From Chrysomallon squamiferum (Eukaryota > Mollusca > Gastropoda > Neomphalida > Peltospiridae), in NCBI GenBank assembly GCA_012295275.1, contig CM022665.1:7727476-7791475 (forward strand): 64,000 bases of DNA, read 5' to 3'. Positions 30,754 through 44,197 of the stretch are shown here, piece after piece. The notes beneath the pieces were generated by a model. It was not told the DNA's origin. It did no database searches and saw only the letters and a program-made list of their open reading frames with translations. Numbering within the stretch: position 1 is the stretch's first letter; each line of letters opens with the position of its first letter. A program made the position numbers and the translations under genes.

Positions 30754-33444
30754 TTACGATCGTTTGATTTGAAGAAGGTAACTATTGATCGGATGCAGAC
30801 TCCCTTCAACAGGCCAACATGCATAATGAGATCCAGAAGGTACCTGGGACTGCATCAGAAGATTTAAGATCGCCTCTGCACACTGAGAGTTAAACCACCA
30901 TCCTGTTCCGCTTTTCTGTGCGCAGTGGTTCCGATCACGATCGTAAGTTGCAAAAGGTTGACCTTTGGCATAATGAGTACTGCCACCGAAACCCAATCCA
31001 TCGTCTGCAGAAGTGCTGTACACGTACTTTCTGTAGCCTGAATAATCCAGAATATAGTTTTCTGTTTCACTTCCGATTTTAAAAGATTCATAATAAGCAT
31101 GGTTTTTGGAATAGGTTTCGTTCGTAATAATCACATCTAATATAATAAAGCCTTCTTTGGTGAAATAGTGAAGGAATTCTAGACCTAGCCACCTGCAACT
31201 TGTGATGTTACCAAATCCCAGTTTATAATCTTCCCAGGTACGGTTGTAGTTCAGTACACAGCTTTTGTCTTGTCTTGCGATTTCTGTCCAGCCTCCCCAT
31301 TCAAGATAACACACGACCTCCAATGGCTTGAGAAGACCGTAAGGTTTTACATACAGATATGTGTGTTGTCCTCTTAAACCTTTGTTGAAAGCATCGCTAC
31401 AATCTGAAACGGAAATACTTTTATTATTATGAACATTTATTTAGCTGCCCACTATCGAATGGAGCCAGTGGTAAGCGTGTGTCTGAAATCCAGTTGATAA
31501 AATAAATTAATAAATAAAATATACGACATGTCTGTTTACAAAATGGATTACTGAACTAAATGATTTTTCAGAGTATTTTTTAAATTAATAATTAGCGTTT
31601 ATATTATTTCAAAAATTAAACTTATTTCTTTATGCAGTCAAAACACAGCGATATGATCGTTCGTAATATTATCTTTATCTTGGTAATTTTATCATTTCCA
31701 ATAATCTGATACTAACGTATATTATTTTGTCTGATACTGATATAAATATTTGCCTATTTTCAAGAATGTAAGTTTTCTTGAAACTACTTGATCCGTATGA
31801 ATGCATTTTCTCCCAGTTATTACTTGTGACTTTTTATCGTAGGACCGAACTGATTAGCACTGGGTTTTTTAGTTTTTTTCTGTTCGTTTTTTTTTTTTTT
31901 TTGGTTTTGTGAAGGTAAATACCCGTAGCACAAGTAGTGAAAAGATATAAAAATAACTAAAAAGTCCAGTGATATGTACAAAGCCATTTGTTCGGTAAGT
32001 TTGGAACTGGAGGCGATTGGATTTCCGAATTTTCCTATTTTCAAGATCAAGGCTTAATATATTCTTAAAATATAAAATAAACAGTAAAACATAATACGAA
32101 TATTAATACACCTTTAAAGATGGTTTAATGGCAATTTTCGTTTTCTTGGAAGCCCGATAAACGGTGGTACACCTATACTGAACCATTTGTTAAATTACCT
32201 CTATAAAAATCTTCACAGTTTGAGCCATAAAACCCTTTGTCACAAATGCATGTACCGTTGACTTCTTTCCCACCATTAGCACATCGACCGTTCTGAAATT
32301 GTATCAAAATGCATGAAAATTCATTAACAAATATCAGTACATATATATGTTCTGAGACAGTGATTTAAAAAAAGCAAAAAACTAACAGTCATTTACTATT
32401 AAACTTTATGAACATAAAAGGAAGAATAAATCAACTGCGAATAAAAATAATAACAATAAAATGATTATGATGATGGCTATGATGAAGATGATGATGAAAT
32501 TGTTCGTGTATTCTTCTACCATTTGTAATCCAGCGAAGAGCTTTGTATTTCATTTACAATTTCATAAAGATTCAAAATAAATGTCGGCTTTTATTAAGAA
32601 GAAGAAGAAAAAAATGGAAATATTAAATTTTATGGATTTAAAAAAAAAAAAAAAAAAAAAACTGTATATCGTAATATCACAGATTTTACTCACGCACACA
32701 TAAATACAAATAGAGATACCTGCACTAATACACACATTCGAATTTAATTTTTTTTTAGTAGTTTTAGATGTTATTTTACTGAATTCAAAGCTTATATATT
32801 CTAAAAAAAAAAAAAAATAATAATAATAATAAAAAATATATATATAAATCTCTTTTCTTTTACCCAATTTCATATTGGCCGTATACCATAATTATTAATT
32901 TTTTCTTTAGATTAACGTGGGATTTAATTTTAATGTAGGGACACTTTGTTATGTTAAATATCATCTGTGAACTGTTTTGTTCCGAACTTTATAATTATTA
33001 AAACAATTTCAATAAAATATTAGAGATTGATGGTGATAAAGCTAAAATACTGAAACTATTGCACACTGTTACTATTTCAAATAACAACAACAACAATAAT
33101 ATTCTTACCACAGAAAGGAAATTACAAGTGGCAGCATTATTCACTACGTAAGCTGACGGAAGTTCTCTTAGACCCTCAAGCAAAATGCACGTGTATTTTC
33201 GAGAACCCACGAGATCGCTTTGATCATCGCCAGGACAGGACAGGACTGACCAGCAGTTTACATTAGAAGCGCACTGCGTCACACACCCCAGTCTAGAATT
33301 TTCTTTCAGGGTGTATCCAAAATAAAACGAAGCCATTTTGGTTAAATCGTCACTTGAGATGTTTTTACGCACACCGAATATTTCTGTCACATGTGAGTGA
33401 CAGAAACTTACAAGACAACCTAAAATTAAAATTTGAGCCGACAT
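30754..33444 (-). CDS. Secreted PAN-EGF-fibrinogen C-domain protein
   Basis: Complete three-exon gene of 359 aa: 33444-33109, 32292-32199, 31403-30754 (336+94+650 nt, in frame, stop TAA). Exon 1 encodes a signal peptide (MSAQILILGCLVSFCHS) and a PAN/apple-like module with the C-x3-C-x5-C pattern CVTQCASNVNC. Exon 2 is an EGF-like piece, RCANGG...TCICDKGFYGSNCED. Exon 3 is a fibrinogen-related domain of about 216 aa: DCSDAF start, VVCYLEWGGW, LGFGNITSCRWLGLEFLHY, the calcium-loop-like YDRDRNHC and WWFNSQC. Expected location is extracellular. Relatives (FREPs, ficolin-like proteins) bind glycans or acetyl groups in innate immunity and adhesion. The start was chosen at the second ATG of the ORF, directly before the signal peptide; an upstream ATG adds 16 hydrophilic residues. 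The last Cys loop departs from the usual NNC-x-ANLNG form, so ligand binding is uncertain. Confidence 0.9.
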
Positions 33445-35361
33445 ATCTGTCGTCTGCTTTTCCTTCACAGTGAATATCAGATACAAATGCACATATTTTT
33501 ATCAGTTTAAAAAGTGCTGTCGATATCGAATATCAATACTGGACAAACGAAGTAAAATAAAACACAATTTAATTGCATATAATACAGCAGCAGTCTGAAT
33601 GGTTATGGTTTTGTCAAAAGAATCTAGTGTCGATTTTCTTTATTTTATTATTATAATATTTTTTGTTTATTATTTTTTTTTTTTTTTTTTTTTATTATTG
33701 TTTTTATACAATTTTTATTTATTTATTTTATTTTATTTTTTTTTTTTCATTTTTTTAAGGAATTTCTAATAAACAACTATATGTGGGTCTTTTGCCTTCA
33801 AAAATGTTGTGTTCGTTACCGATTTGTAAAATCGATAAATCTGTCTAACGTTAAAGCCTGTTTTCAAAACGTATATGACGTCCTGTAGATAACTGACAAT
33901 AATGCAAAAAAGAAACTGCATTTTTTTTTTTTTTTATTGTTTATCAGTCTGTTTATATGTTTATCATCCATCTGTATGTTTGTCTCTTCATATATTTTTC
34001 TCTTTATCTATCTGTTTTGTCTGTTTATTCCTTATATTATAAATTATAACCGTTATGCACTTTTTTTTTTTTTTTTTTTTTATTTGACCCCTTAGTACTG
34101 TTTGTTAAAACATGCTGAGTTATAAATAAATTAAATCATTCGTTTCTAAGTTGTTTATTATGCTTGAGATCTGCGAACAAATTTATTTAAAAAAAAAAAA
34201 AAAAAAAAAAAACAACAACTCATTATTCTATAATGTTATAAACTCTTGTATAATCTTTTATCCGTTTTCATCTTTACACTTCTGTTTGTTTTTCATCAAA
34301 CAATCATTGCGTCTAAAGATAAAGAACGTGAACCTCACATGATTTAGTACTTTGTATTTAATATTTCATGGCACGGCAGTCAAAACATTAATCTTTGTTC
34401 AGTCACACAATACAACGCACAACACATATTCCGCAGTAATCAATTTATCTTCGATACGATTTAAACCTTAATATTGAACTCAAGCAAATCAACACGACCG
34501 TGAACTCAATCCATTGCAATGACGTTACACTATTGTGTTAACTGTTGATTTTCATCAGCTGGTATGTATAGAGTCACGTGGAATATAGATTGCGCCCGAG
34601 TGTATGCAGCACGTGAAATGTTATTTTGGAGCTGGTTTTGTATTTAGTATTTATTTTATTTCTAATGGAAAGTGAAGTGATACATTTTAAATAAACTCTG
34701 AACGTATCAAAATACTCTCTCCAAATTATTATTTGTTACCAGTAATATCAATAACAAGAAAAACATGGATAGGCAGAACAAATTTAATATTATTTATACA
34801 TACATATATATAGATAGATAGATATAGAAATATATCACAGTAATGTTTCATTATAATTATACCATAATTATAGTCATCACATATTACAAGAGAATATCAT
34901 TAAATCCCTAATATCAAAACAAGAATCTAAATGAAATTATTAACATTTTTTTTTTTTATATAATAATTAAATTACGAAATAATAGAGCATAATTTTCTTT
35001 TCTTAAAAAGAAAAATCTATGCAAATAAAATCGGATTTATTTTAATTTTTTAAAATTATTTATTTATTTGTTTATTTAGGATTTGTTGTCGAAATAGTTA
35101 TTGTTATTGATCTCGTTGCTGAACTTACTAATAAAAAAAAAAAAAAAAATGAAAAAAATTACAAAATTAAAATAAACAAAATCTGAAATATTTCTGTGTA
35201 CTAAAATCAATAAGATTTTAAATTGTATTTTCAAGTGCTTCGAACTATTAATGTAAATTTGATTTCAGTTGCTTTTACATACCTATGAACTTATTTGGTG
35301 TTTTACTTTTTAGGAAAAAACTGAGGGGTTTTAATGTATTTATTTATTTTATTTTATTTTA

Positions 35362-35394
<33 letters not shown>

Positions 35395-35573
35395 TTTATA
35401 GAATACAGGAATAAACCAATGAACAAGCCATTTAAAATTCCAATAAATAGGCAAAATACACAAATGCAAAAAGGTTTTTAAAAAAATGGTATACTCCAAA
35501 AGAGTAAGACATCTTGTCGCAAGCAAGGTTAGAAGTCGTGAATGCTGCTACGTCCTTTATTATTATTGTTATT

Positions 35574-35605
<32 letters not shown>

Positions 35606-36197
35606 TATTATCGTTAAATTTATTTTAAATTTTAATTCATTTTTAGACAAGCTCTGTATTTCGGAAACTCAAACAGTAAATGATAGGGTCTACATAAAAT
35701 GGATATGTAATTTGTTTTTTATATGTGGAATTCTCTACAGCAACGGAAACTCATCTGGCTTGAAGAAAAAACAAACTCATCGTTATTGTATGGACAAATG
35801 GATGACAGGAACAAACACTTGGAAGTATAAAAAAAATATAACTATCAGGAGATGACTGACCGCCTCGGTAAGGAAAATATTTTACAATAATATTTTCAAT
35901 ACGATTACAGGTGGACACGAGTATAATTATTAATATTTTGTTAAAACGTTTAATCACTGGGGTTATATATCGTAAGATTTGTATTAAACAAAGATGTAAA
36001 TATTAATAAATCAATATAATTGTATATAATCATACAATCAGATGTCTTAAAGGCCGCCATGTTGTGGGATGGTTAAATAAGAAATCAAAATGACTGTTTT
36101 ATCTCTGCTGAATACGGAGGAGCCGAATGAACCGCTCTGTTTTTACTGAAAGCAAGAAAAATATTTCAATACATTTTAAATCTTTTTTATTATTATT

Positions 36198-36301
<104 letters not shown>

Positions 36302-36418
36302 TAATAATAATAATAATAATAATAAATAGTCTGACATTATATTTAGTAAAATAAATTTATTAATAAAATATATATTGAAGTACCCAATAAATCAAGCTGT
36401 TTAGATTTTAACATGGTT

Positions 36419-36424
36419 TTTATT
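36419..36424 (-). terminator. Candidate polyadenylation signal AATAAA
   Basis: Minus-strand AATAAA about 82 nt after the VWDE-like stop codon; a second candidate lies further downstream near 36455. Confidence 0.4.
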
Positions 36425-36505
36425 TATATATATATAAAATTTGATTGATTGATTTATTTATTTTTAATAAACAATTTAGAGATGATTTCTTAAGAAAACA
36501 AAACC

Positions 36506-37561
36506 TCATTCAAATAAATACAGACAATCATACTTTTTCAGAATGATGAACAGGACGACCCCAATTAGGATGCAAACGGCGACAACCACTCCAATAACCC
36601 AGTAAGGTTTTTCCTTCTCTTTACAATCTGACGTAGAAAATAAAATACGCTTTTTAGGTATGTATCTATAAACATACAAATGTACATACATATGTGTATG
36701 TAAACACGTGAGAGACATGATGAGAAATAAACAGAGATAGAGAGAGAAAAAAACAACAACATAAAAACAACAACAACAGCCTACCTGAAAATGTAGTCCA
36801 GCCTGAATTTTCACAAATGAGGCATTTGTCCCCTGGGTAGAAATCGCCAGAATGAATACACTGACTTTGAGCAACGCAGAATGATGACTAAGAAACAAAA
36901 GAATAATAATAATGCTTAAAATTGCACATAAATACACATTCATACAAATACGATCGCATGCACACACACACGTCATATTTGGGCGCGCACACACACACAC
37001 ACACATACACAAACACTCAAATATATATATCCACACAGAAGCTCCCTCAAGTACAAATTTGAAATGGAAGAAAATGTAAAGAATTCAAATTTACGAACCA
37101 TGGTAATACAAGATACTGACGATCCCTTTACAGAACATTTTTGACACTCCGAATTATAGATAACCATGATGTTGTTTTTGCTGTAAACGACGCCGTCGTT
37201 GCTAACAGCAATTATAAATCCTGTGGCCTGTTGCAGTTTGGTGGAACCGGCAGATTTCTTTACCCTGGTTGTTGGAATGCGACAGGCAATTTCTCCAAAA
37301 TGATGTATTACTGCTTTGGTGTAGTAAATGCTTCCTTTCACCATATTTCCGTCAACATCCATCTTCAAACGTTTGAACAGAAAAACGATGTAAGTATATG
37401 TGTATATATGTGTGGGGTGGGGGGTATACTTTAGTGTCTGGGTGAAGCTAATATTGACATATATAGACATCTCCCCTACAGCTAAGAAAGTGACGGTAGC
37501 AAATAAACATTATATATATTATATGCACCAAGATTGTTTTTCATCAATGTTATTATTGTTG

Positions 37562-37605
<44 letters not shown>

Positions 37606-38092
37606 TTTATGATTATAAAATTATCATTCCTATCACTAAAAAAATTGAGATAAATAAATTCGTTTTAATTCTGCTGTACTCTTTGATTACATGCTTCAAA
37701 ATCACTTACCGTGTATGAAGTCATTCGACACTTGAGATTATCCGAGTCAACGAAACGGTCTCCCATAATCACTTGCTCAGTACACTTGTCTTTCTTCAGG
37801 TCGCACAAACCACCATTATGCAATTCTCTTATCTCTGGTGGCTTCGACAGGTCTGTTGTACAGTCAGCTCCACCAAACGGTGCGTCACAGACACAAACAC
37901 CTGCAACAAAGAAACACAATAATATGCCAAAAACAATTGCAACTTAAATTAACTGAGACTTAATTTAAAAATTTGCACTAGTAATTTAGCATAATGAAAT
38001 CGCATTAGTCTAAAAGAGCTAACAGTTAGTAAGGGATAACAGTGGAAACTGCTGAAGTATTTCATATCCCTGTCAGTGCCTAAGTACATGCG

Positions 38093-38150
<58 letters not shown>

Positions 38151-40166
38151 CAATATCTTTATGGTTCTTAACGATAGGAATAATGTCATGTAACCGTAGA
38201 TGAGAAATGTGTTAAATTAAACACATTTTTCCTGTTCGCAAATGTAAAACGTATCGACAAAACTAACTGGTGTTTTGACACTGCAGTTTCTAGCCGATTA
38301 GCGTAAAATTGATGAACATGATCAAATATATTAAACTGCAATATAGTACCAGTGCATACCTTCCCTGCACGTTCCTTTGTTGTTGCAATCTTTAGGGCAT
38401 GTAGAATCCATAATTGTGTCAAATATACTTTTGGCGTCGTTTGGTCCTTTGTCTTTTAATTCAGGACGAATTTCAACAAAATGTCTGCAGGAAATTTTGA
38501 AGGATTCCAAGTGACTCTGCACAAGTTTATCCGATCCTGTTAGCTAAATAGAAGTTAAAATAATAACATTAGTTACAAGCGAAACAAAGATATTCACCTG
38601 AGTTATAAACCTGCTATTCTATAACAGATATATTTTTATATAATGAAAATGTGTAATGACTGTGCCTACTTTGTCTGAAATGTCCGGACTGTTATTCTAA
38701 AATCACTTTGAGTGTATCTATCCGTCTCGATAGAGCAGTCTGCCTCAAGAGCAAAAGAGAATACAACTACGTTTTTCTTTTGAGTACCCGAAACAAAATA
38801 TCCATGGTAACGTTTGTTCTTGTATCATCATTAAAATGATTATATTTGTTACCCGCTCCACTAAAACATCTGACTAGTATCATAATGCTTCTGAAGTGCG
38901 TTCATAATAGAAAGAAACACTGAACACACCCTGATGTCTTCTATGCATTCCCAAGGGTCGTATGTTAACGAAGTGTAATTCCTGCAAAGGCGTATAGCGA
39001 GAGATCCATTAAAGGCATCAAGTTCGTCTGGCTTTTTCCTCTGTCCATCCATTAATCCAGTCGTCCGTGGACTGAAGAATGAGAAAACATTTTCGTAAAA
39101 CGTGTAAGCGAAAATGATTATTAAATGTAGAATTTTATTTAAAACGCAGACTATTTTTCAGTTAGTTATTTATCATTAATACTTTTACCATTAATCTTCT
39201 TCTTCTCCTAACACAAGTATGATCGCCATCAAACGCTATTATTTTTCTCATTTTCGTCGTCGATGTCATAATAATAATTATAATAATAATAATAATAATA
39301 ATAATATTGTTATTGTTGTTATTTTTTGTTCATTTATTTCTTTTTATTATTATTTTAATCTTATTTATTTATTTATTTATTTATTTATTGAAAGGCATTC
39401 TCATAATAATCTCTGTAAAAATAATATTAGATAGACAGAAAGATAGATAGATACACACACACACACACACACTATAATATCACATACTCTTTTATATTCG
39501 AAAATTTAAATATACATGTAACTTGAGACCTTTTACATAATTTGACTATAAATGAAACATCAGTTTTTATATACCATAATTAAAAAAAACACTTTAAAAA
39601 ACAAAATTAATTTTATAAATTAAATATAAAATATAACTTGATAATCTGTGCATTTACTAATTATAAATATACCGTTCACAATCCTTTATGAGCTAAAATT
39701 AAATATAAATATATGTTATACATACGGAAATTAAACATAGCATCAGTATTTTTTACATGATTTATAAAAATTATTCCTGCCAAAAAGAACAGGTCCATAA
39801 TCCTGACAGGGAAAAAAGGGGGTTTTCTTTACAATTGTCTGAAACTTCATTAACTATAAGTGTGATGCCATATGTACTAAAATATATACAAGATATATGA
39901 TTATACCCGTTTGTTAATAAAATGTGTTGTGTTGAAAACAGAACGTCTTCGTCGTTTCAGTTCAGTAGTGTAAGCGGAAGTTCTTGACTTGTAGCCCGTA
40001 CTTTCACAGGAACGTCTGTTGACACTACACTGTGACCCATCATTCCACAATCCATAATGACCGGTGGTATGTTTTTTTGTACAGTAGCAGTAGGAAAACT
40101 TTCGAGACCAAGGCTGGAGCAGTTCCCACCCTCTACTGGTAAAAAGATTTTCATCGCTGCCAACGC

Positions 40167-40201
<35 letters not shown>

Positions 40202-40920
40202 GCAGTGTATAATAGTGATACTACTCATACTCCTACTACTAATAATAATACTAATATTACTATTCTTCTTCTTCTTCTTCTTCTTCTTCTTATTATTATT
40301 ATTATTATTATTGTAGTAGTAATAGTAGTAGTAACAGTAGCAATAGTGATAGAACTAGTAATAATAGCAGAAATAACAACAATAATAACAATAACAACAA
40401 ATATTGCAGAAAAAGTAGAAGATGAAGAGCAACAATGGTGACGTCAGTAATAAAACTGATAATAATAAATAGTAATAAGAATAAAGGCGAAAGCAAGAAC
40501 AATAACAATAATGACAGTAATAAAAAGATTAAGAACAACAACAATAATAACAACACCTGATTTTATAGTATTGTTGTTATTGTAACTGTTTTTATTGTTG
40601 TTGACGCATAAATAAATATATGAATTAACTGACCACTAAGAAATAAAATAAATAAGATCGTTAGTACTTTATAAAACTTTTCGATGCGAATGTCGTTACC
40701 ACTAAAATTATACTGAAATGCAGATGATGATTTTATTGTTTTTCTCTTTCCCATATGCACACGCATGCAAATTTATAGGCACTCTCATACTCACTGAAAT
40801 TTGTCTCCCTTACTCTCTCACTATCTTCACTTTCACCCTCTCACATTCTCTCACTCTCACCTTCTGACACTCTTTCTCTCTTTTGTTCTCCAGTTTTGTT
40901 ATTTATATATCTCCTTTCTT

Positions 40921-40977
<57 letters not shown>

Positions 40978-43900
40978 ACAAAGACACACAAGAAGCAAGT
41001 ACTACCAAGAATATTTAAGAAATTCGTACCTCCAAGATCTAGAGAAATCATCAATCTGTGGAGATCCTTGACCAGTACACGGTCTAGAGTCAGATGTTCC
41101 AGCACCAAATCGTTTTTGAAAATCGTCATCACATTTTTCATTTAAATTGCCACATAAGCCAGAAACTGAATTAAAATCATCAGCACCAGAAAATAACTTA
41201 ATATTTAGAAAGTCATCATACTGTTGAACAGAAACTTTTGTTCCGGAAGGAAAAATAAACTAGAAAAAAAACAACAAAAAAAACCCCAATAAAAATATAT
41301 ATATATATACACACATAATTGTATGATATTTTAATCGAATGTGTCAATACTTTATAAATGTTTGAACAACCAGTAATACACAGATCTATCTTTCTATGCT
41401 GAAGTCAATAAATATTACATATTTAACTTTATGTATGTGACTGCTGCGAATAATTATAAGGTGTTTATTTTCAAACTTACCTCAAAGTTTGCATCGGAAG
41501 TGGCTACGCTAATAAGACGGTTATCATCTTCACGTAAGACCCAGCCTTTAGTTTCTGGTCTGTCACAAATGTCAATAATATACACTACACGTCCAGCCCT
41601 TAGTGCAATTCCACAGTTGTATGCCGGGCGTCCCATTATTTTTGTTTTTATCTGTATCTACAGAAATAAACAACCAGTGATAAACATCTCTCACAAAGTA
41701 GTTCCAAAGACTTCCCCTATTTACATAACTTGCAGCCAGACGAAATTAGATAAGAGTATACACCCGGACAAAAATTAAGCATCCTCATACATTTTTACAA
41801 TCACTAATAAAACATATGAACTTAATAAAACATATGAACTTCACCAGTATTTGCATAATTATTATTTAAAAATAAACCAGTTCATAAAATAATTTAAGTT
41901 TGCCATTTGAAAGAGAAACAAATGTCATTTCCATGGCCCATTTTTTGTTCAAAGTCGAACTTTTTATTTTTTATGGCAACTTTTTGTCAAGGTTGTCGGT
42001 AGACATCAAACGCTAACGGAAGACGTAAATGAATTTATTCAGTGGATGTTGTTTCTACCCTTCACGATTCCAGATGACTGCCTCCAAATGCATATCATTC
42101 CTGCAGTTAAACGTCGGATTTTTCCAAGGGACAACAGTTGCCACTTAGATGCAAAAATGCTTCTATCTCATGCATATTAACTTTATACGACACCAAACGA
42201 TGTCCCAAAAATGCTCCAATGGATTCAAATCTGGATCATGGCTAACCAAGGTAGAATGTCACAGCATTATTTTAGATGTCAAGTTTAACTGTTCATATAC
42301 AGGCCTTATGGTTGTCGAAATGAGAAAATAAAACTGGTTCAGTGACATATTGAATGTTTTGATCATTTATGAGGTGACCAAGTCAAACTTACAGTCATGT
42401 TAGAAATACTCCCAAACCATTACCGAGCTTACTCTGTAAAGAAAACATGGCTTTTTGTTCTTGCTTTCACATTGTGATGTTACATGACATCTTCTGGACC
42501 GCTGGATATCCCTACATCATTAGTTTGTCCTTGTTTCCTCACGAATCAACTAAAGAAATGGATAAAGGTTGTTAAGCTGATGACGTTCCTACTGACTGGT
42601 TGTTTGAGCTTCTGGTATCCTACTTTTTGCGATGTTCAGTTATAACCGTCAAGCATGAATGGTCGCATTACATGTTAGGAACGATATATACTGATGGTAT
42701 TCGTCACTCATCCTACAGCTGTAATTACTTGTGACATATTATAATTCATTATCTCAGGGGATTCTTAATCTTTTCCAAGATGTGTAATTCAATGAACTGA
42801 ACTTTATTATGCTCACATGGGGATATTTACACATAACAGTTAATATAATTACAAGAAGTTGGTGGATTTAAAAAATGTCTACTAAATAAAAAAAAATATA
42901 TATATATGTACAATATGAAGCAGAGGATTTAAGCAACTAGATAATTCAGGCCAGATATGAGTATCACAATCAATATACTCTTGCATGAACGTTAATTAGG
43001 TGAACAAAAGTTCAACACTTTTTCTTTGAAATATATTATTACGTAAACATGGCTTAAATTATTTTATCTTTTATTTATTCATTTGTTTGTTTGTTTGTTT
43101 TATTTTCATTTTTAAATTTAGTTTTTCATCTGTTAACTAATTTCTAGCAATAAGAAAATAATTAATCTGAGCTATGGAGCCACATTTTAAATCTACTAAA
43201 TGAAAAAACAACACCAACACCACAGTAGTAGCATTTGTACATGTATGTTATTACTAACACTACTGAGATCCCGTTGTCTCTTCTACCTCGAAAATGTGAA
43301 TTCACAATAAATATATAATAAATAATAATTACCTGGAGCGGGAGTTTTTTGTGTTTGTACAGATGAAACGTTCCATCCATTTGTATATCAAATTTTCTGA
43401 ATGAAAACAGCAAAAAAAAAAAATAACAATAATAATAATTTTTTTATTTAGCACTTTTTAATATATATTTTTATCAATGTCTTACGCTTTATAGCTGAAT
43501 ACATACATGTATGTATGTGTATAAGTGTGTGTGTATGTATGTATGTATATGGGGGTATGCAATAGTATATTTCTCGTAAATTTCTATTATTTATGAATTT
43601 ACATTACATAATATATATATATATATGCATAAAGCATACATTCATACACACATGTATGTATGAATGTATGTATTGATGTGGTATGTACGTACGTACGTAT
43701 GTATAAGTGCATGCGCGTGGTTATTCATGTATCTGCTTATGTGTGTATATATGTGTACGTGTATACGCAGATATGTATGATTATGTGTGTGTGCATATAT
43801 GTATGTGTATGAATGTATGTATGAATGTATGTATGAATGTATGAATGTATCTACCTACAGACAACCACTCATGGGACCAGCCGAGTTAAACTATATAACA

Positions 43901-44139
43901 AAATACATTATGGAGGAACTTTAAGGCTACCATAAACAGATGGCTGTCATATTTGATAGCTTCGAAAGTAGGCTCCTTTATAATTTCATACTCTGAGACA
44001 AGCAATGTATAAAGTTTCTCACATATTATGCACTTACCCGCCATCAAACGTTAGAAGGTGTGGGTCGCCTGTAGCATGGCACTCTTTCCCTATTCTCTCT
44101 GCAGCGTTTGTCCGAGACTTCAAATTTACCTTTATTCAG

Positions 44140-44197
<58 letters not shown>

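Noticed and set aside
37141-37434. 97-aa plus-strand ORF
   Set aside because: Antisense shadow of the VWDE exon at 37362-37099.
40205-40556. Long ORFs of Leu/Ile and similar residues on both strands
   Set aside because: They are translations of trinucleotide repeats, with no start context or splice signals.
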